A stretch of 64,000 nucleotides of DNA, taken from assembly GCA_943788815.1 (NCBI GenBank), contig CALSRS010000001.1, forward strand, positions 1,239,501 through 1,303,500. The letters are read 5' to 3'. This document shows positions 45,262-54,783 of the stretch, piece after piece. The DNA comes from an uncultured Gammaproteobacteria bacterium. Lineage in GTDB: Bacteria; Pseudomonadota; Gammaproteobacteria; Eutrophobiales; Eutrophobiaceae. A program made the position numbers and the translations under genes. Position 1 is the stretch's first letter. The number at the start of each line of letters is the position of its first letter. The notes under the pieces were generated by a model. It worked only from the letters and a program-made list of their open reading frames with translations, did no database searches and was not told the origin of the DNA.

Positions 45262-46089
45262 TCAACGCAACTTTCCTTTTTGCCTGGAATATATCAATAA
45301 GGACAGGGAATATACAATACCAGCAACCAGTATAATCATGGCGCCTGAAGGTAAGTCCGGCTGGAAAGACAAGGCCAGTCCAGATATCGTCACAAGGGCA
45401 CACAATATTACTGAATAAAACATAATCTTTGGTAGAGAGCCCACAAAAAGCGATACTGATGCAGTTGGCAATACCAATAGGGCGATTACCATGATCAAGC
45501 CTACGATTTGAATCAGCAATACCACGGTCAATGCCACCATAGATAACATCAAAATATAGTAGGTTTCAACATTAACACCCCTGACACGCGCATATTCTTC
45601 ATCAAATGCAGCCGCGAGCAACTGTCGATAAAACACTTTTACGACTATCAATACCATTACATCAAGCACTAGCATATGGACCAGGTCATTACCTGACACC
45701 ATCAAAATATTTCCAAACAGGTAACTCATTAAATTAACGTTGTAACCGGGAGTTTTGGAAATAAACAAAACACCAATAGCCATCCCCACAGACCAAAATG
45801 CCGCAACAAGTATGTCTTCATTCTGTTTTAACCGGAGATTAATCATTCCTATTAAGACAGCTGAGACCAGTGACATTATCGTGGCCCCCAATAATGGTGA
45901 TTGACCAAAAAAATAAGCTATCCCCATGCCTGCCAGCACCGCATGTGCAATCCCACCGGCAAGAGACCCTAGTTTTTTAATCACGACATAACTTCCAATC
46001 ACACCGCAACCTATACTCGCAAGTAGACATCCTAATACGGCATACTGTAGAAATTGATATTCAAAAACTGCATTAAAAAAATCAATCAT
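45262..46089 (-). CDS. znuB: Zinc ABC transporter permease ZnuB
   Basis: This is the integral-membrane permease of a zinc/manganese-type ABC importer, 275 aa with about eight helices. It shows the family start FLQYAVLGCLLASIGCGVIG, LAGGIAHAVLAGMGIAYFFG and DEEYARVRGVNVE. It is the last gene of the zur-znuA-znuC-znuB operon, 34 bp after znuC. Zinc rather than manganese is inferred from the linked Zur-type regulator. Confidence 0.94.
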   Translation of the reverse strand: MIDFFNAVFEYQFLQYAVLGCLLASIGCGVIGSYVVIKKLGSLAGGIAHAVLAGMGIAYFFGQSPLLGATIMSLVSAVLIGMINLRLKQNEDILVAAFWSVGMAIGVLFISKTPGYNVNLMSYLFGNILMVSGNDLVHMLVLDVMVLIVVKVFYRQLLAAAFDEEYARVRGVNVETYYILMLSMVALTVVLLIQIVGLIMVIALLVLPTASVSLFVGSLPKIMFYSVILCALVTISGLALSFQPDLPSGAMIILVAGIVYSLSLLIYSRQKGKLR

Positions 46090-46123
46090 TTAATATTTTT
46101 CTCACCCCTTATACCTCATTACC

Positions 46124-46837
46124 TTAATGGTGATGATCTATCATTTTCATGGAGGCGCCATACAGATCCTCAATGGTCTTACCACTAATATCCTCGGTAT
46201 GATGACAAACTAATCTTTGATTCAGACATGCGACCCTGTCAACGTATCCTGATATAAAAGCGATATCATGTGACACCACAATTATTGTCATCTGCTCATT
46301 GTATTTTTTCAATAATCCAAAAATATTTTCCTCGGTGGGTATATCAATGTTTGCCGTGGGTTCATCGAGGATCAGAATCTCCGGCGCACAGGCCAGCGCC
46401 CTACCTATCATTACACGTTGAAGTTGACCACCTGAGAGGGTGGAAATTTGCCTATTCGCGATTTCATCCAGGCTGACTGCATTCATTGCCGATTTAAAGT
46501 GTATTGCTGATTGTTTCGATGACATGGTCATTCCCAGCTGTCCGAGGAGTACTACATCATTTACATTTATTGGAAAATCCCTTTTAAATCCCGGATGCTG
46601 TGGCACATAGCCTATTCTACCTCTTACCTTCTCTGGATCATTTCCGAATACCTTCACAGTACCTGAATTAGGCTTATACAGACCCAGGATTAATTTAAGC
46701 AGCGTACTCTTACCACCCGCATTGGGACCTATAATCCCAAAAAATTCTTCTTCTTCGACCATGAAAGAAATATCTTCCAGTGCCGGAGAATGATTGTAGG
46801 AAAAACTCACGTTTTGAATATCGATCACCGGTTTCAC
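46124..46837 (-). CDS. znuC: Zinc ABC transporter ATP-binding protein ZnuC
   Basis: This is the ATPase driving zinc import. Walker A is GPNAGGKSTLLKLI, the signature is ISTLSGGQLQRVMIGRAL, and Walker B is ILILDEPTANID, followed by the H-loop SHDIAF. The length (237 aa) and His-rich end are typical. The start overlaps the znuA stop by 4 bp. Confidence 0.95.
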   Translation of the reverse strand: MKPVIDIQNVSFSYNHSPALEDISFMVEEEEFFGIIGPNAGGKSTLLKLILGLYKPNSGTVKVFGNDPEKVRGRIGYVPQHPGFKRDFPINVNDVVLLGQLGMTMSSKQSAIHFKSAMNAVSLDEIANRQISTLSGGQLQRVMIGRALACAPEILILDEPTANIDIPTEENIFGLLKKYNEQMTIIVVSHDIAFISGYVDRVACLNQRLVCHHTEDISGKTIEDLYGASMKMIDHHH

Positions 46838-47676
46838 TGTTCTCCCCCCAGAGCTTTGGTAAGTTTTTCAGTGATCACTAACATGTTAGCAATATAGTCC
46901 TCTGCCATAGGGTCAATCATGACAATGTCAGCACCAAGCTGAACCGCAAGATTATTCACCGCGCGAGTATGATATTGCTCAATGATAAAAAGGGTTTTTA
47001 TGTCCTGTCGCTTTGCTGTCTCAACAATACTAAGAAGTTTTCTTGGTCCGGACTCTCTACCGCTTTGCTCTAATGATAATTGAAGCAATCCATAGCGGTC
47101 TGAATACGCATCTAGTGCAGAATGGGAAATAATAAATTGGTCAATTCTTCTATGTTTTAATTTTTCAATAATTATTCTATCTAGCTGTTTGATAGAGTTT
47201 GTATAGTCAATAAAATTAGATTTGAAAATTTCCTTATTTTCAGGTTGCAGTTCAATCAGGGTATCCGTAATTAATGCCAGATAATGCTGAACAAAAACCG
47301 GATCTGTCCAGTAATGCATATCTTCTTGACGGACATTTTTCAAAATACCGGAAAACTGCTGACAGCATTTCACAATCTTCATGTCTGGATTTAATTTTTC
47401 CAGTGACTCCGACCAATGACGTTCAAATGGCACACCCATCTGAATATAAAGACTTGCATTAGATAACTTGGACAGCTGTCTTGGGGACGGGGAATATGTC
47501 TCGGGAGATTCACCAGGAGTCAGAATTACCTCTACGGATAGTCGGTTTGCAGCTATCTGATCTACGAATTGCTTTTGAGGAGGAATACTGACTATCACCT
47601 GTGATATACCAAATCGAGGTAGACATAGAGATACTATGATCACAAGCAAGAGACCGGATGTTCTGTACATCATCAT
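46834..47676 (-). CDS. znuA: Zinc ABC transporter substrate-binding protein ZnuA
   Basis: This is a periplasmic cluster A-I metal-binding protein. A signal peptide (LLVIIVSLCLPRFGISQ) is followed by the fold with likely ligands His in DMHYWTDP, His in IISHSALDAYSDRYG, and the acidic ligand region around MIDPMAEDYI. The His-rich loop of E. coli ZnuA is absent, and a CC pair (KCCQQ) lies where the loop region begins. Length is 280 aa. The gap to the regulator gene is 9 bp. Confidence 0.9.
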   Translation of the reverse strand: MMMYRTSGLLLVIIVSLCLPRFGISQVIVSIPPQKQFVDQIAANRLSVEVILTPGESPETYSPSPRQLSKLSNASLYIQMGVPFERHWSESLEKLNPDMKIVKCCQQFSGILKNVRQEDMHYWTDPVFVQHYLALITDTLIELQPENKEIFKSNFIDYTNSIKQLDRIIIEKLKHRRIDQFIISHSALDAYSDRYGLLQLSLEQSGRESGPRKLLSIVETAKRQDIKTLFIIEQYHTRAVNNLAVQLGADIVMIDPMAEDYIANMLVITEKLTKALGGEQ

Positions 47677-47685
47677 TACCTTTTT

Positions 47686-48177
47686 TCAGTCTGCCTGGCA
47701 GGAACTGCACAGACCTTTAATTTCAATAGTGAGGTGGGTTGCCTTAAACCCAAGTGAATCGGCTTTGTTCCCTATGAGCTCGCCAATCTCGATATCATCC
47801 AATTCAGCAACTACACCACATGTATGACAGATAAGAAACTGCGTCGTATGATGATGTCCTGGTGCACCGCAGCCAACATAAGCATTCATCGATTCCAGCT
47901 TATGGACAAATCCTTCTGCCTGCAGAAAATCCAGTGCCCGATATACCGTTGGCGGTGCAGCCCTTTTCTTTTCAGCCTGCAGCGTCTCAAGAATATCATA
48001 GGCCTTGACGGGTTCATGATTCTTCCAGACTAACTCCAGAACACGTCTTCTTATCGGCGTTAACCTTAGTCCTCGTTGCCGGCAACAATCCTCTGCCGTT
48101 GATAATACAGACTTAAGACAGGAAGAATGTTGATGATCCGCGGGACTGAATGGCGTAACTATTTGTTTATCTTGCAT
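47686..48177 (-). CDS. zur: Fur-family zinc uptake regulator Zur
   Basis: This is a Fur-family repressor. The winged-helix part reads RGLRLTPIRRRVLELVW and PPTVYRALDFLQAEGFVHKL. The metal part has CGAPGHHHTTQFLICHTCG and a final GLCSSCQAD with paired cysteines for structural zinc. The Cys-rich N-terminus (CLKSVLSTAEDCCRQRG) matches Zur-type proteins. A TTG at 48192 could add five residues, but the ATG at 48177 is preferred. It heads the znu operon and should repress it with zinc through the palindrome at 48204. Confidence 0.93.
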   Translation of the reverse strand: MQDKQIVTPFSPADHQHSSCLKSVLSTAEDCCRQRGLRLTPIRRRVLELVWKNHEPVKAYDILETLQAEKKRAAPPTVYRALDFLQAEGFVHKLESMNAYVGCGAPGHHHTTQFLICHTCGVVAELDDIEIGELIGNKADSLGFKATHLTIEIKGLCSSCQAD

Positions 48178-48203
48178 TATTTTTAAATACAATATTATGT
48201 TAC

Positions 48204-48216
48204 GTTATAATATAAC
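48204..48216. promoter_or_regulatory. Zur box (GTTATA-A-TATAAC)
   Basis: GTTATAATATAAC is a perfect 6-1-6 palindrome and matches the core of the enterobacterial Zur consensus GTTATAnTATAAC, with CATT continuing on one side. It lies 27-39 bp upstream of the zur ATG, where it would cover the promoter of zur-znuACB. It also lies about 65 bp downstream of the last receptor gene's stop. Confidence 0.88.
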
Positions 48217-48281
48217 ATTAATATGTCAATTGAAATACCTGTATGTTGAATGGACTAAAAAAGGAATTTACAGAATAGTGA

Positions 48282-50408
48282 TTAAAACGTCCCGCTCACG
48301 GACAGGACTAACCTTCGCCCGTTGTGCCGACCGTTCACTAGCCTGGTATCGACAGCTGACAGGCTTCGTCTACCAGTATATTTTATTCGTTCACGTACTG
48401 ATGCATCATCAGAAATATTTTGTGCATCAAACCTAACCTTTAATCCAAACCAGCGAGTTGTTTCTATAAATGCGTCAACAGCAATATCTTCATTCAATGC
48501 CTCAAATTCATTTACCTTGTAGAGTGGCCTTTCTGCCCGTTCTGCGACGCTCCAGCCCCAGGCGACCCTTGCCTCTTCAAAGTCCTGCCGATAATCCAGG
48601 CCAATAAAATACTGGTTATTTTTATTTCTATTAGTCAATGTTCGATATGCATTTTGTCCCCCTTGCCCAGAGAGAATTCGAGTTTCTCCTGTAACAGGAT
48701 CGGTAACAGAGGAATCTTGCCATCGTAAAGTTAATGCCAGCTTGGAACCTGTTAACCCTGTCCATTCAAGGGGAATGGTCCCCTGAAACTCAACTCCCCA
48801 GCGTTTACCATTTCCAATATTCCCGGGTGCTTCAAAATCATCACTTAATGGCAGTAGGTCAAGGACGTCCGATATCCAGTGATGAAAGGCCGTCAATTTA
48901 ATTACACTGATTTCATCAAACCGTCTTTCATGGCTGAGTTCTGTTATCCAGCTAGTCTCAGGTTTGATATCGGGATTACCCAAAGCCAGGTCATCATCTT
49001 CAAATACCGTGGCACTGACAAAATCATTGAGATCCAGTTGGGATATTTCCCTGATGACGTGAAGGCGTGTTTGTTGATTACTGGTCGGCGAATAGGTCAA
49101 TGTGGCCAATGGCTTGAAAAAAGTAAAGTTACGATTTTGTTCTGCATCGCCGGTCTGGTCTACTGATGAAATTTCCACCCCTAAGCCATAATCCAGTTCA
49201 TATTCACCTAATGACCAGGTATCAATAATCTGAAAATCTCCCCGATTTTCCTCGACCCTTGAATTTCCTCCTGGGACATCAATATTCACTGGCCCCGCAC
49301 CCCTGTCATCTGACTGGATAAGGCTACGATCGATTACATTAAATGCACCCTCCAGGTTTGCCTGAATCAGATGATTACTCAATGGCTCCCAGTCTAGTTC
49401 CAGTCTCACAATTTTTTCTGAAGAATCTGTTTTTGTATCCGCCTGCCGAAATAATGTCTGCCCATCAACAGTATTTTCATTAGTCCTGGAGCTAATTGAA
49501 TCCACCGATCTGTCCGTCATAAGAAATATAAATTTTCCGGTCAACTCTGGCATCAGCTTACGTTCGGCATCCAGACCTAATTCATACTGTGTGGTTATCC
49601 TGTCTTCAATAAGAAATTCATCAAATACGGTCCCGCTAATCAGCTGGGTTGCTAAAGATGGGCGTTCATAATGGGAATCAGCTTTATTAAATTTGGCGTT
49701 TAAGTGTGTTGCCGTTTCTCCCAGCATAGTTGAGGTATTTAAAAATATGCCATTTAGCTGGTAACCGTCTTCTGTACTGGATTCTGAACCCTCTTGTAGC
49801 AAAGTATCATCACCATCAAATTCCAGCTCATTGCCGTAATAACCACTGGTATTTCTTTCTATATCAATACCAGTATTAAACTCTATTTCATTCCATGTGC
49901 TGGACAGGGAAATACTCCCAGCGGGTTTAATGGATGCGGTATTATTCTGCTCGATATAGGCATCCCAACGAACCGCTGCTTCAAATTCTTTTTTCAGAAA
50001 AACATTAGCAATTACTGCCTGCCCCTGAAGGTCTATACCTCCACCCTGCCCTCGCACCAGTTCAATTCTTTCAACCTGACTTGCTGGTATCCGCGATAGT
50101 GTGGCAGAAGGTATATCCTGCTTGACACTCAATCGTCGATTATTAATTAGTATGTTTCCAACAGCTGAGGCAAATCCCCTGTTATCAGCACCATCATCTA
50201 ACTGAAATCCTGGCAACTGCCTTACCATATCTAACGCGGTATTGGGACGGTAACGATCGAAAAATGTTGCGGGGTAGTTTACAACTTGAGTATCTTCAAT
50301 ACCCTCCTCATTTCCATTATGATCTGCAGCAAAACTGATAGATGAAAATAGAAACAGGAATATTACATATATACGATACCTGGAAATTGTTATTTTCAGG
50401 TATTTCAT
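48282..50408 (-). CDS. TonB-dependent receptor, array member 7 (last)
   Basis: Outer-membrane receptor of 708 aa. The signal peptide ends near SISFA|AD (residue 27). A TonB-box-like TQVVNYPA lies at about residues 40-47, followed by FFDRYRPNTALDMVRQLPGF and the plug end RIPASQVERIELVRGQ. The barrel contains ALGNPDIKPETSWITEL, AFHHWISDVLDLLPL and WQDSSVTDPVTGETR, and the chain ends SVSGTF with the terminal Phe expected for BAM recognition. Ligand unknown. Stop codon is about 90 bp from the zur start, on the same strand, with no obvious terminator between. It starts 20 bp after member 6. Confidence 0.93.
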   Translation of the reverse strand: MKYLKITISRYRIYVIFLFLFSSISFAADHNGNEEGIEDTQVVNYPATFFDRYRPNTALDMVRQLPGFQLDDGADNRGFASAVGNILINNRRLSVKQDIPSATLSRIPASQVERIELVRGQGGGIDLQGQAVIANVFLKKEFEAAVRWDAYIEQNNTASIKPAGSISLSSTWNEIEFNTGIDIERNTSGYYGNELEFDGDDTLLQEGSESSTEDGYQLNGIFLNTSTMLGETATHLNAKFNKADSHYERPSLATQLISGTVFDEFLIEDRITTQYELGLDAERKLMPELTGKFIFLMTDRSVDSISSRTNENTVDGQTLFRQADTKTDSSEKIVRLELDWEPLSNHLIQANLEGAFNVIDRSLIQSDDRGAGPVNIDVPGGNSRVEENRGDFQIIDTWSLGEYELDYGLGVEISSVDQTGDAEQNRNFTFFKPLATLTYSPTSNQQTRLHVIREISQLDLNDFVSATVFEDDDLALGNPDIKPETSWITELSHERRFDEISVIKLTAFHHWISDVLDLLPLSDDFEAPGNIGNGKRWGVEFQGTIPLEWTGLTGSKLALTLRWQDSSVTDPVTGETRILSGQGGQNAYRTLTNRNKNNQYFIGLDYRQDFEEARVAWGWSVAERAERPLYKVNEFEALNEDIAVDAFIETTRWFGLKVRFDAQNISDDASVRERIKYTGRRSLSAVDTRLVNGRHNGRRLVLSVSGTF

Positions 50409-50428
50409 ATCAGAACCTCTTATGAGTA

Positions 50429-52567
50429 TTAGAAACTGCCTGTGAGAGTAAGCTCGAACTGTCGACCACGAGTAACGTCAGTAATTTCACTTCGTCTTAT
50501 GGTGGATAGCTCACGCTGACCGTTATATATGGTTCTGGTCCTGACCTTTTGTTCATCTAAAATATCCTTAATGCCAAAAGTCATCTTCAATCCAAACCAC
50601 CGTGTGGTCTCAATAAAGGCATTGATTATTACACCTTCGTCAAAGACGTCCAGTTCGTCGACTTTAAATAACGGTCTTTCGTCTCGTGCAACCACATCCC
50701 AACCCCAGGCAAACTTCTGTGCCTCAAAATCCTGGCGAAACTCCACCGATGTAATATATTTCACATCGATATCGTTATAAGGTATGCGTGATGACAGTCT
50801 GCCTTGTGAGGATAGAACGCGTGTTTCACCTGTAACAGGATCAGTAACTGAAGAATCCTGCCAACGAGCCTTGATATCCAGTCGCGCTGAAGCCAGAGAC
50901 AACCAATCCAGGGGAATTGTTGACTCCATTTCCACTCCCCATCGACGGCCACTACCAATATTTCCCGGCGCTTCTTCTGTTGTTGTCAGGGGAAGTAAGT
51001 CTTCTACATCAGATATCCAATGGTGATAGCCTCTTAACTTAAGCACACTGATATCACCAAAACGCATTTCGTGCGTCAGGTCTGCTATCCAGGTAGTTTG
51101 AGGTTTCAGATTTGGATTTCCCAGTGCCAGCTCATCGTCTTCAAAAACAGAAGCACTGACAAAATCATCAAAATCCAGTTGAGATACATCACGTGCTATT
51201 CTCAAACGCGTCTGTCTATTCTGTTCCGGTGAATATAATATCAGGGCATGAGGCTTAATAAAGAAAAAATCCCTTTCAAGCTCAGCATCACCCGATTGCT
51301 TTATATTAGAAACTTCAGCACCTATGCCATAATTAAAATCAATATCACCCAGTGACCAGGTATCTGCCAGAACAATATCGGCCCTTAGCTCTACTACTTT
51401 TGTGTTGGCGCCAGGAATGATTTCCTCGATGGGACCGGCGCCTGTATCTTCTGTCTGAAACAAAGTGCCCTCTAGCTCATTGTAGGCACCTTCTATATTG
51501 AACTGTAATGTATGATTAGGAATTGCTGTGTAGTCAAATTCTGATCTTAATATGGCTTCGCGGGTATCTGTACCTGTATCGGCAATCCTTAAAGAAGTTT
51601 GTGTATTGGTATCATCAATAACAGTCTCAGTTGATAATTCGGAAAAATTTCTTTGATTATAAATAAAAATTCCCTTACCTAGTAAAAACTCACTTAATGC
51701 TTGCTCAGCTGTTATACCGATCTCGAAATCATTACTTTCTCGATTTTCAACGACTTCATTCGTAAGCGTTATACTTCCCGGAGCCTGAGGTATTCTTATT
51801 TCATCAATGGTTTCATCAATCTTGTCATAACCCACCTCGGTTTGAAGCTGCCACAATGTATCACCATAGGTTGTTGACGCACTGAGGTTTCCGCGAACTA
51901 ATCCATGTGTATTAATAACATCCTGAGATCTAATTTCTAACAGATCGCCATCAGCTTCAAAAGAATCACGGCTGCCTATAGTGGTATGGGCATGACGATT
52001 TCCCTCAATACCAACATTGAAATCAATATCATTCCACTGGTCCGATAATGAGATACTGCCTCCAGGCATAATGATATCGCTGTCGGATAGTTTCCAGAGA
52101 AAGCCTTCCCACCTTACCGCCGTTTCAGACTCATTACGTAATATCACATTAACCACGACCGCCTGGCCCTGCAGATCTACCCCGGACACCTGACCTCGAA
52201 TCAGATCTACTCTTATTACGCTACTGGCAGGTATTCTGCTCAAAATACTTGATGGCGTATCCTGTTTTACATTGGGTCGGTTATTATTTATAAGTACATT
52301 ACCTGAGGCATTGGCAAAACCGCGAGTATTCTCACCATTGTCCAACTGAAATCCCGGAACCTGGTTAACCATATCCAGTGCATTATTGGGTTGATATCGT
52401 TGAAAAAACGAGGCGGGAAATTCAACGACCTGGGACTCGGATTCTGATTGAGTATGTTCAACTTCATCACCTGGGTGATCAGCGTATGCTTGCTGGCAAC
52501 TGAATATTGCAAAAAATAGTGCCAGCAATCTAAAATTTTTAATTGTATTTAATAAACTCGTTTTCAT
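50429..52567 (-). CDS. TonB-dependent receptor, array member 6
   Basis: Receptor of 712 aa. The signal peptide ends AYA|DH (residue 29), then an acidic stretch with SQVVEFPA as TonB-box candidate (about residues 45-52). FFQRYQPNNALDMVNQVPGF and RIPASSVIRVDLIRGQ define the plug. The barrel has the shared ALGNPNLKPQTTWIADL, YHHWISDVEDLLPL and WQDSSVTDPVTGETR motifs and ends TLTGSF. By eye it is closest to member 7 in the plug. Unlike its relatives the plug reads VIRVDL instead of V-x-x-IEL. Gap to member 7 is 20 bp. Confidence 0.93.
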   Translation of the reverse strand: MKTSLLNTIKNFRLLALFFAIFSCQQAYADHPGDEVEHTQSESESQVVEFPASFFQRYQPNNALDMVNQVPGFQLDNGENTRGFANASGNVLINNNRPNVKQDTPSSILSRIPASSVIRVDLIRGQVSGVDLQGQAVVVNVILRNESETAVRWEGFLWKLSDSDIIMPGGSISLSDQWNDIDFNVGIEGNRHAHTTIGSRDSFEADGDLLEIRSQDVINTHGLVRGNLSASTTYGDTLWQLQTEVGYDKIDETIDEIRIPQAPGSITLTNEVVENRESNDFEIGITAEQALSEFLLGKGIFIYNQRNFSELSTETVIDDTNTQTSLRIADTGTDTREAILRSEFDYTAIPNHTLQFNIEGAYNELEGTLFQTEDTGAGPIEEIIPGANTKVVELRADIVLADTWSLGDIDFNYGIGAEVSNIKQSGDAELERDFFFIKPHALILYSPEQNRQTRLRIARDVSQLDFDDFVSASVFEDDELALGNPNLKPQTTWIADLTHEMRFGDISVLKLRGYHHWISDVEDLLPLTTTEEAPGNIGSGRRWGVEMESTIPLDWLSLASARLDIKARWQDSSVTDPVTGETRVLSSQGRLSSRIPYNDIDVKYITSVEFRQDFEAQKFAWGWDVVARDERPLFKVDELDVFDEGVIINAFIETTRWFGLKMTFGIKDILDEQKVRTRTIYNGQRELSTIRRSEITDVTRGRQFELTLTGSF

Positions 52568-52595
52568 CGTTATCTTTCTATTCTTCGTTATAATT

Positions 52596-54728
52596 CTAAA
52601 AGCTACCGCTAATAGAGAGTAAGGCCCTACTACCGGGTGTTCGCTTTCGTAAAATTTGGGACGAGATTATACTTAATCCTCGCCTACCTTGATATAAGGT
52701 GCGATCACGTTTCTCGTTATAATTCAGTAAATTTCTACCCTCGAGCCGCACTTTAACACCGAACCATCGGGTTGACTCTATGAAGACGTTAAATTCGAGA
52801 CCTTCCTCAAAGATTTCTAATTCATTGACTTTGAATCGTGGACGCTCGGCCTGTGCCGCCATATCCCAGCCCCAGGCGATTCTTGCACTATCGAGATCCT
52901 GACGAAAGGCTATATCAAAGACATATTCAGTTCCATTGTCTTGAAACCTGATAGCAGGAGGCCCTCCAAATCCGATCTGGCTTGCTGATAGTACCCGACT
53001 CTGCCCAGTAACCGGGTCAACTACGGATGAATCCTGCCAGCGGGCTTTAACATCCAGTCGTGATCCTGTCAGGCCTAACCAATCAACAGGCAAGGTTGCT
53101 TCCATAATTATTCCCCATTTTCTGCCCTTACCAATATTCCCAGGGGCTTCAAAGTCATCACTAAGAGGCAGCAGATCAAGTACATCACTAATCCGGTGAT
53201 GAAATGTTGTGAGTTTGACTACACCCAGGTCTCCAAAGCGTCGCTCTTGACTCAATTCTGTCACCCATGTCTTATCAGGACGTAAATCTGGATTTCCCAA
53301 TGCCAGATCATCATCTTCAAAAACGGCGACACTGATAAAATCATTAAAATCAAGTTGTGCAACTTCCCTTGAAACCAGCAATCGAGTCAATACTTTATTA
53401 GTCGCTGAATAAGTTGCTACCAAACGGGGTTTAACAAAAAAGAAATCTTGCTTTTGATTAGTATCACCACTTTGAGAAATTTCTGATATTTCTGCGCTCA
53501 ATCCATATTCAATCTCCCACCTGCTTAGGTCCCAGGTATCTTTAAATTCGAAGTCACCTCTTAATTCCTCAACCTTTGAATTGGCTCCGGGCACTATGAT
53601 TACCACGGGCCCTGCACCGGTATCGTTGGTTTGAATTAAGGATTGATTAACAGAATTTTTTGCACCTTCGATGTTGAACTGGATGTTGTGCTTACTAAAC
53701 CCGTCCCAGCTAAACTCCAGCCGACCTATGCCTTCCTGGGTCAGGGTATCTGAATCTGAAATTCGCTGTCGCTCCTGAATGCCAGCAGGATTACTAACAC
53801 TTTGAAAATTTCTGAGATTGAGGTCGTGGTAGGTATAAAGCAATATTGATTTTGCTTTTAAGTTTTGGCCAAGATGCCTCTCGGCATCAAATCCCAGTTC
53901 AAATGTAGGTCGGTTTCGGCTGTCCTTAAAGTATACCTGATGTTCTATACCAGAAATTTCATCAGTTACTTTCCTGTATTGATTATCCGGCCCATTATTA
54001 TTTCCTGCTTTACCATTAAAATTGACCTGTGTTTTTCCAATCAAAGTTGAGGCATTCAGTGATAATCCAAACTTTCTGATACCGAATTGTCTCTCCCGGT
54101 CATAACGGGTCTCGATTAATTCTCCATCACTGTCGAATACGAACTCTGGACCTCTCTCACCATTAGCCTCACGTTCAATTTCAAAACCAAGTGTATAGTC
54201 AATTTGACCAAGCTGGTGGATTAAAGAAATATTGCCTCCAGGCTTATAAGGTCCTGTTGTACTTTTCTGCAAAAAGCTTATCCACCTGAATGAAGCCTCT
54301 GTGTTTTCTATTAAAATAATATTAGCAACGATTTGTCTACCTTGTAGATCTATCCCTCTCACTTGTCCGCGTATTATTTCAATCTTCTCCACCTGGTTTG
54401 CTGGTATCCGACTGAGAATAGAGGAAGGTGTATCCTGTTTTATGCTGGGATAACTATCATTAATAAGTATGTTTCCTACTGCGCCTATAAACCCGCGCTC
54501 AGATGTACCATCATTTAACTGAAATCCCGGCAATTGAAGCACCATGTCCAGTGCATTATCGGGTTGGTAGCGAGAAAAAAAACTGACAGGGTAGACTACA
54601 AGCTCATCAGATGTTTCTATCTGGATATCAGAACTTGTTTCAAGCATATGATCTGACGCCTGAACATTCATAAAAAATACTGATAATAAAATGAATAGAT
54701 AACTCATTTTATTTGAGCAGTTATGCAT
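52596..54728 (-). CDS. TonB-dependent receptor, array member 5
   Basis: Receptor of 710 aa, with the signal peptide ending NVQA|SD (residue 24). A second Met at residue 8 is an alternative start. TonB-box candidate DELVVYPV is at about residues 41-48, then FFSRYQPDNALDMVLQLPGF and RIPANQVEKIEIIRGQ. The barrel has ALGNPDLRPDKTWVTEL, FHHRISDVLDLLPL (Arg where others have Trp) and WQDSSVVDPVTGQSR, and the chain ends SISGSF. It most resembles member 4, sharing ANGERGPEFVFD with that protein's GSGERGSDLVFD. The 55-bp gap from member 4 is the widest in the array. Confidence 0.93.
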   Translation of the reverse strand: MHNCSNKMSYLFILLSVFFMNVQASDHMLETSSDIQIETSDELVVYPVSFFSRYQPDNALDMVLQLPGFQLNDGTSERGFIGAVGNILINDSYPSIKQDTPSSILSRIPANQVEKIEIIRGQVRGIDLQGRQIVANIILIENTEASFRWISFLQKSTTGPYKPGGNISLIHQLGQIDYTLGFEIEREANGERGPEFVFDSDGELIETRYDRERQFGIRKFGLSLNASTLIGKTQVNFNGKAGNNNGPDNQYRKVTDEISGIEHQVYFKDSRNRPTFELGFDAERHLGQNLKAKSILLYTYHDLNLRNFQSVSNPAGIQERQRISDSDTLTQEGIGRLEFSWDGFSKHNIQFNIEGAKNSVNQSLIQTNDTGAGPVVIIVPGANSKVEELRGDFEFKDTWDLSRWEIEYGLSAEISEISQSGDTNQKQDFFFVKPRLVATYSATNKVLTRLLVSREVAQLDFNDFISVAVFEDDDLALGNPDLRPDKTWVTELSQERRFGDLGVVKLTTFHHRISDVLDLLPLSDDFEAPGNIGKGRKWGIIMEATLPVDWLGLTGSRLDVKARWQDSSVVDPVTGQSRVLSASQIGFGGPPAIRFQDNGTEYVFDIAFRQDLDSARIAWGWDMAAQAERPRFKVNELEIFEEGLEFNVFIESTRWFGVKVRLEGRNLLNYNEKRDRTLYQGRRGLSIISSQILRKRTPGSRALLSISGSF

Positions 54729-54783
54729 TAGTTTAGTGTTGATTTCAATTACACATTCATCCGCTATAAAATGTTAATTTTCA

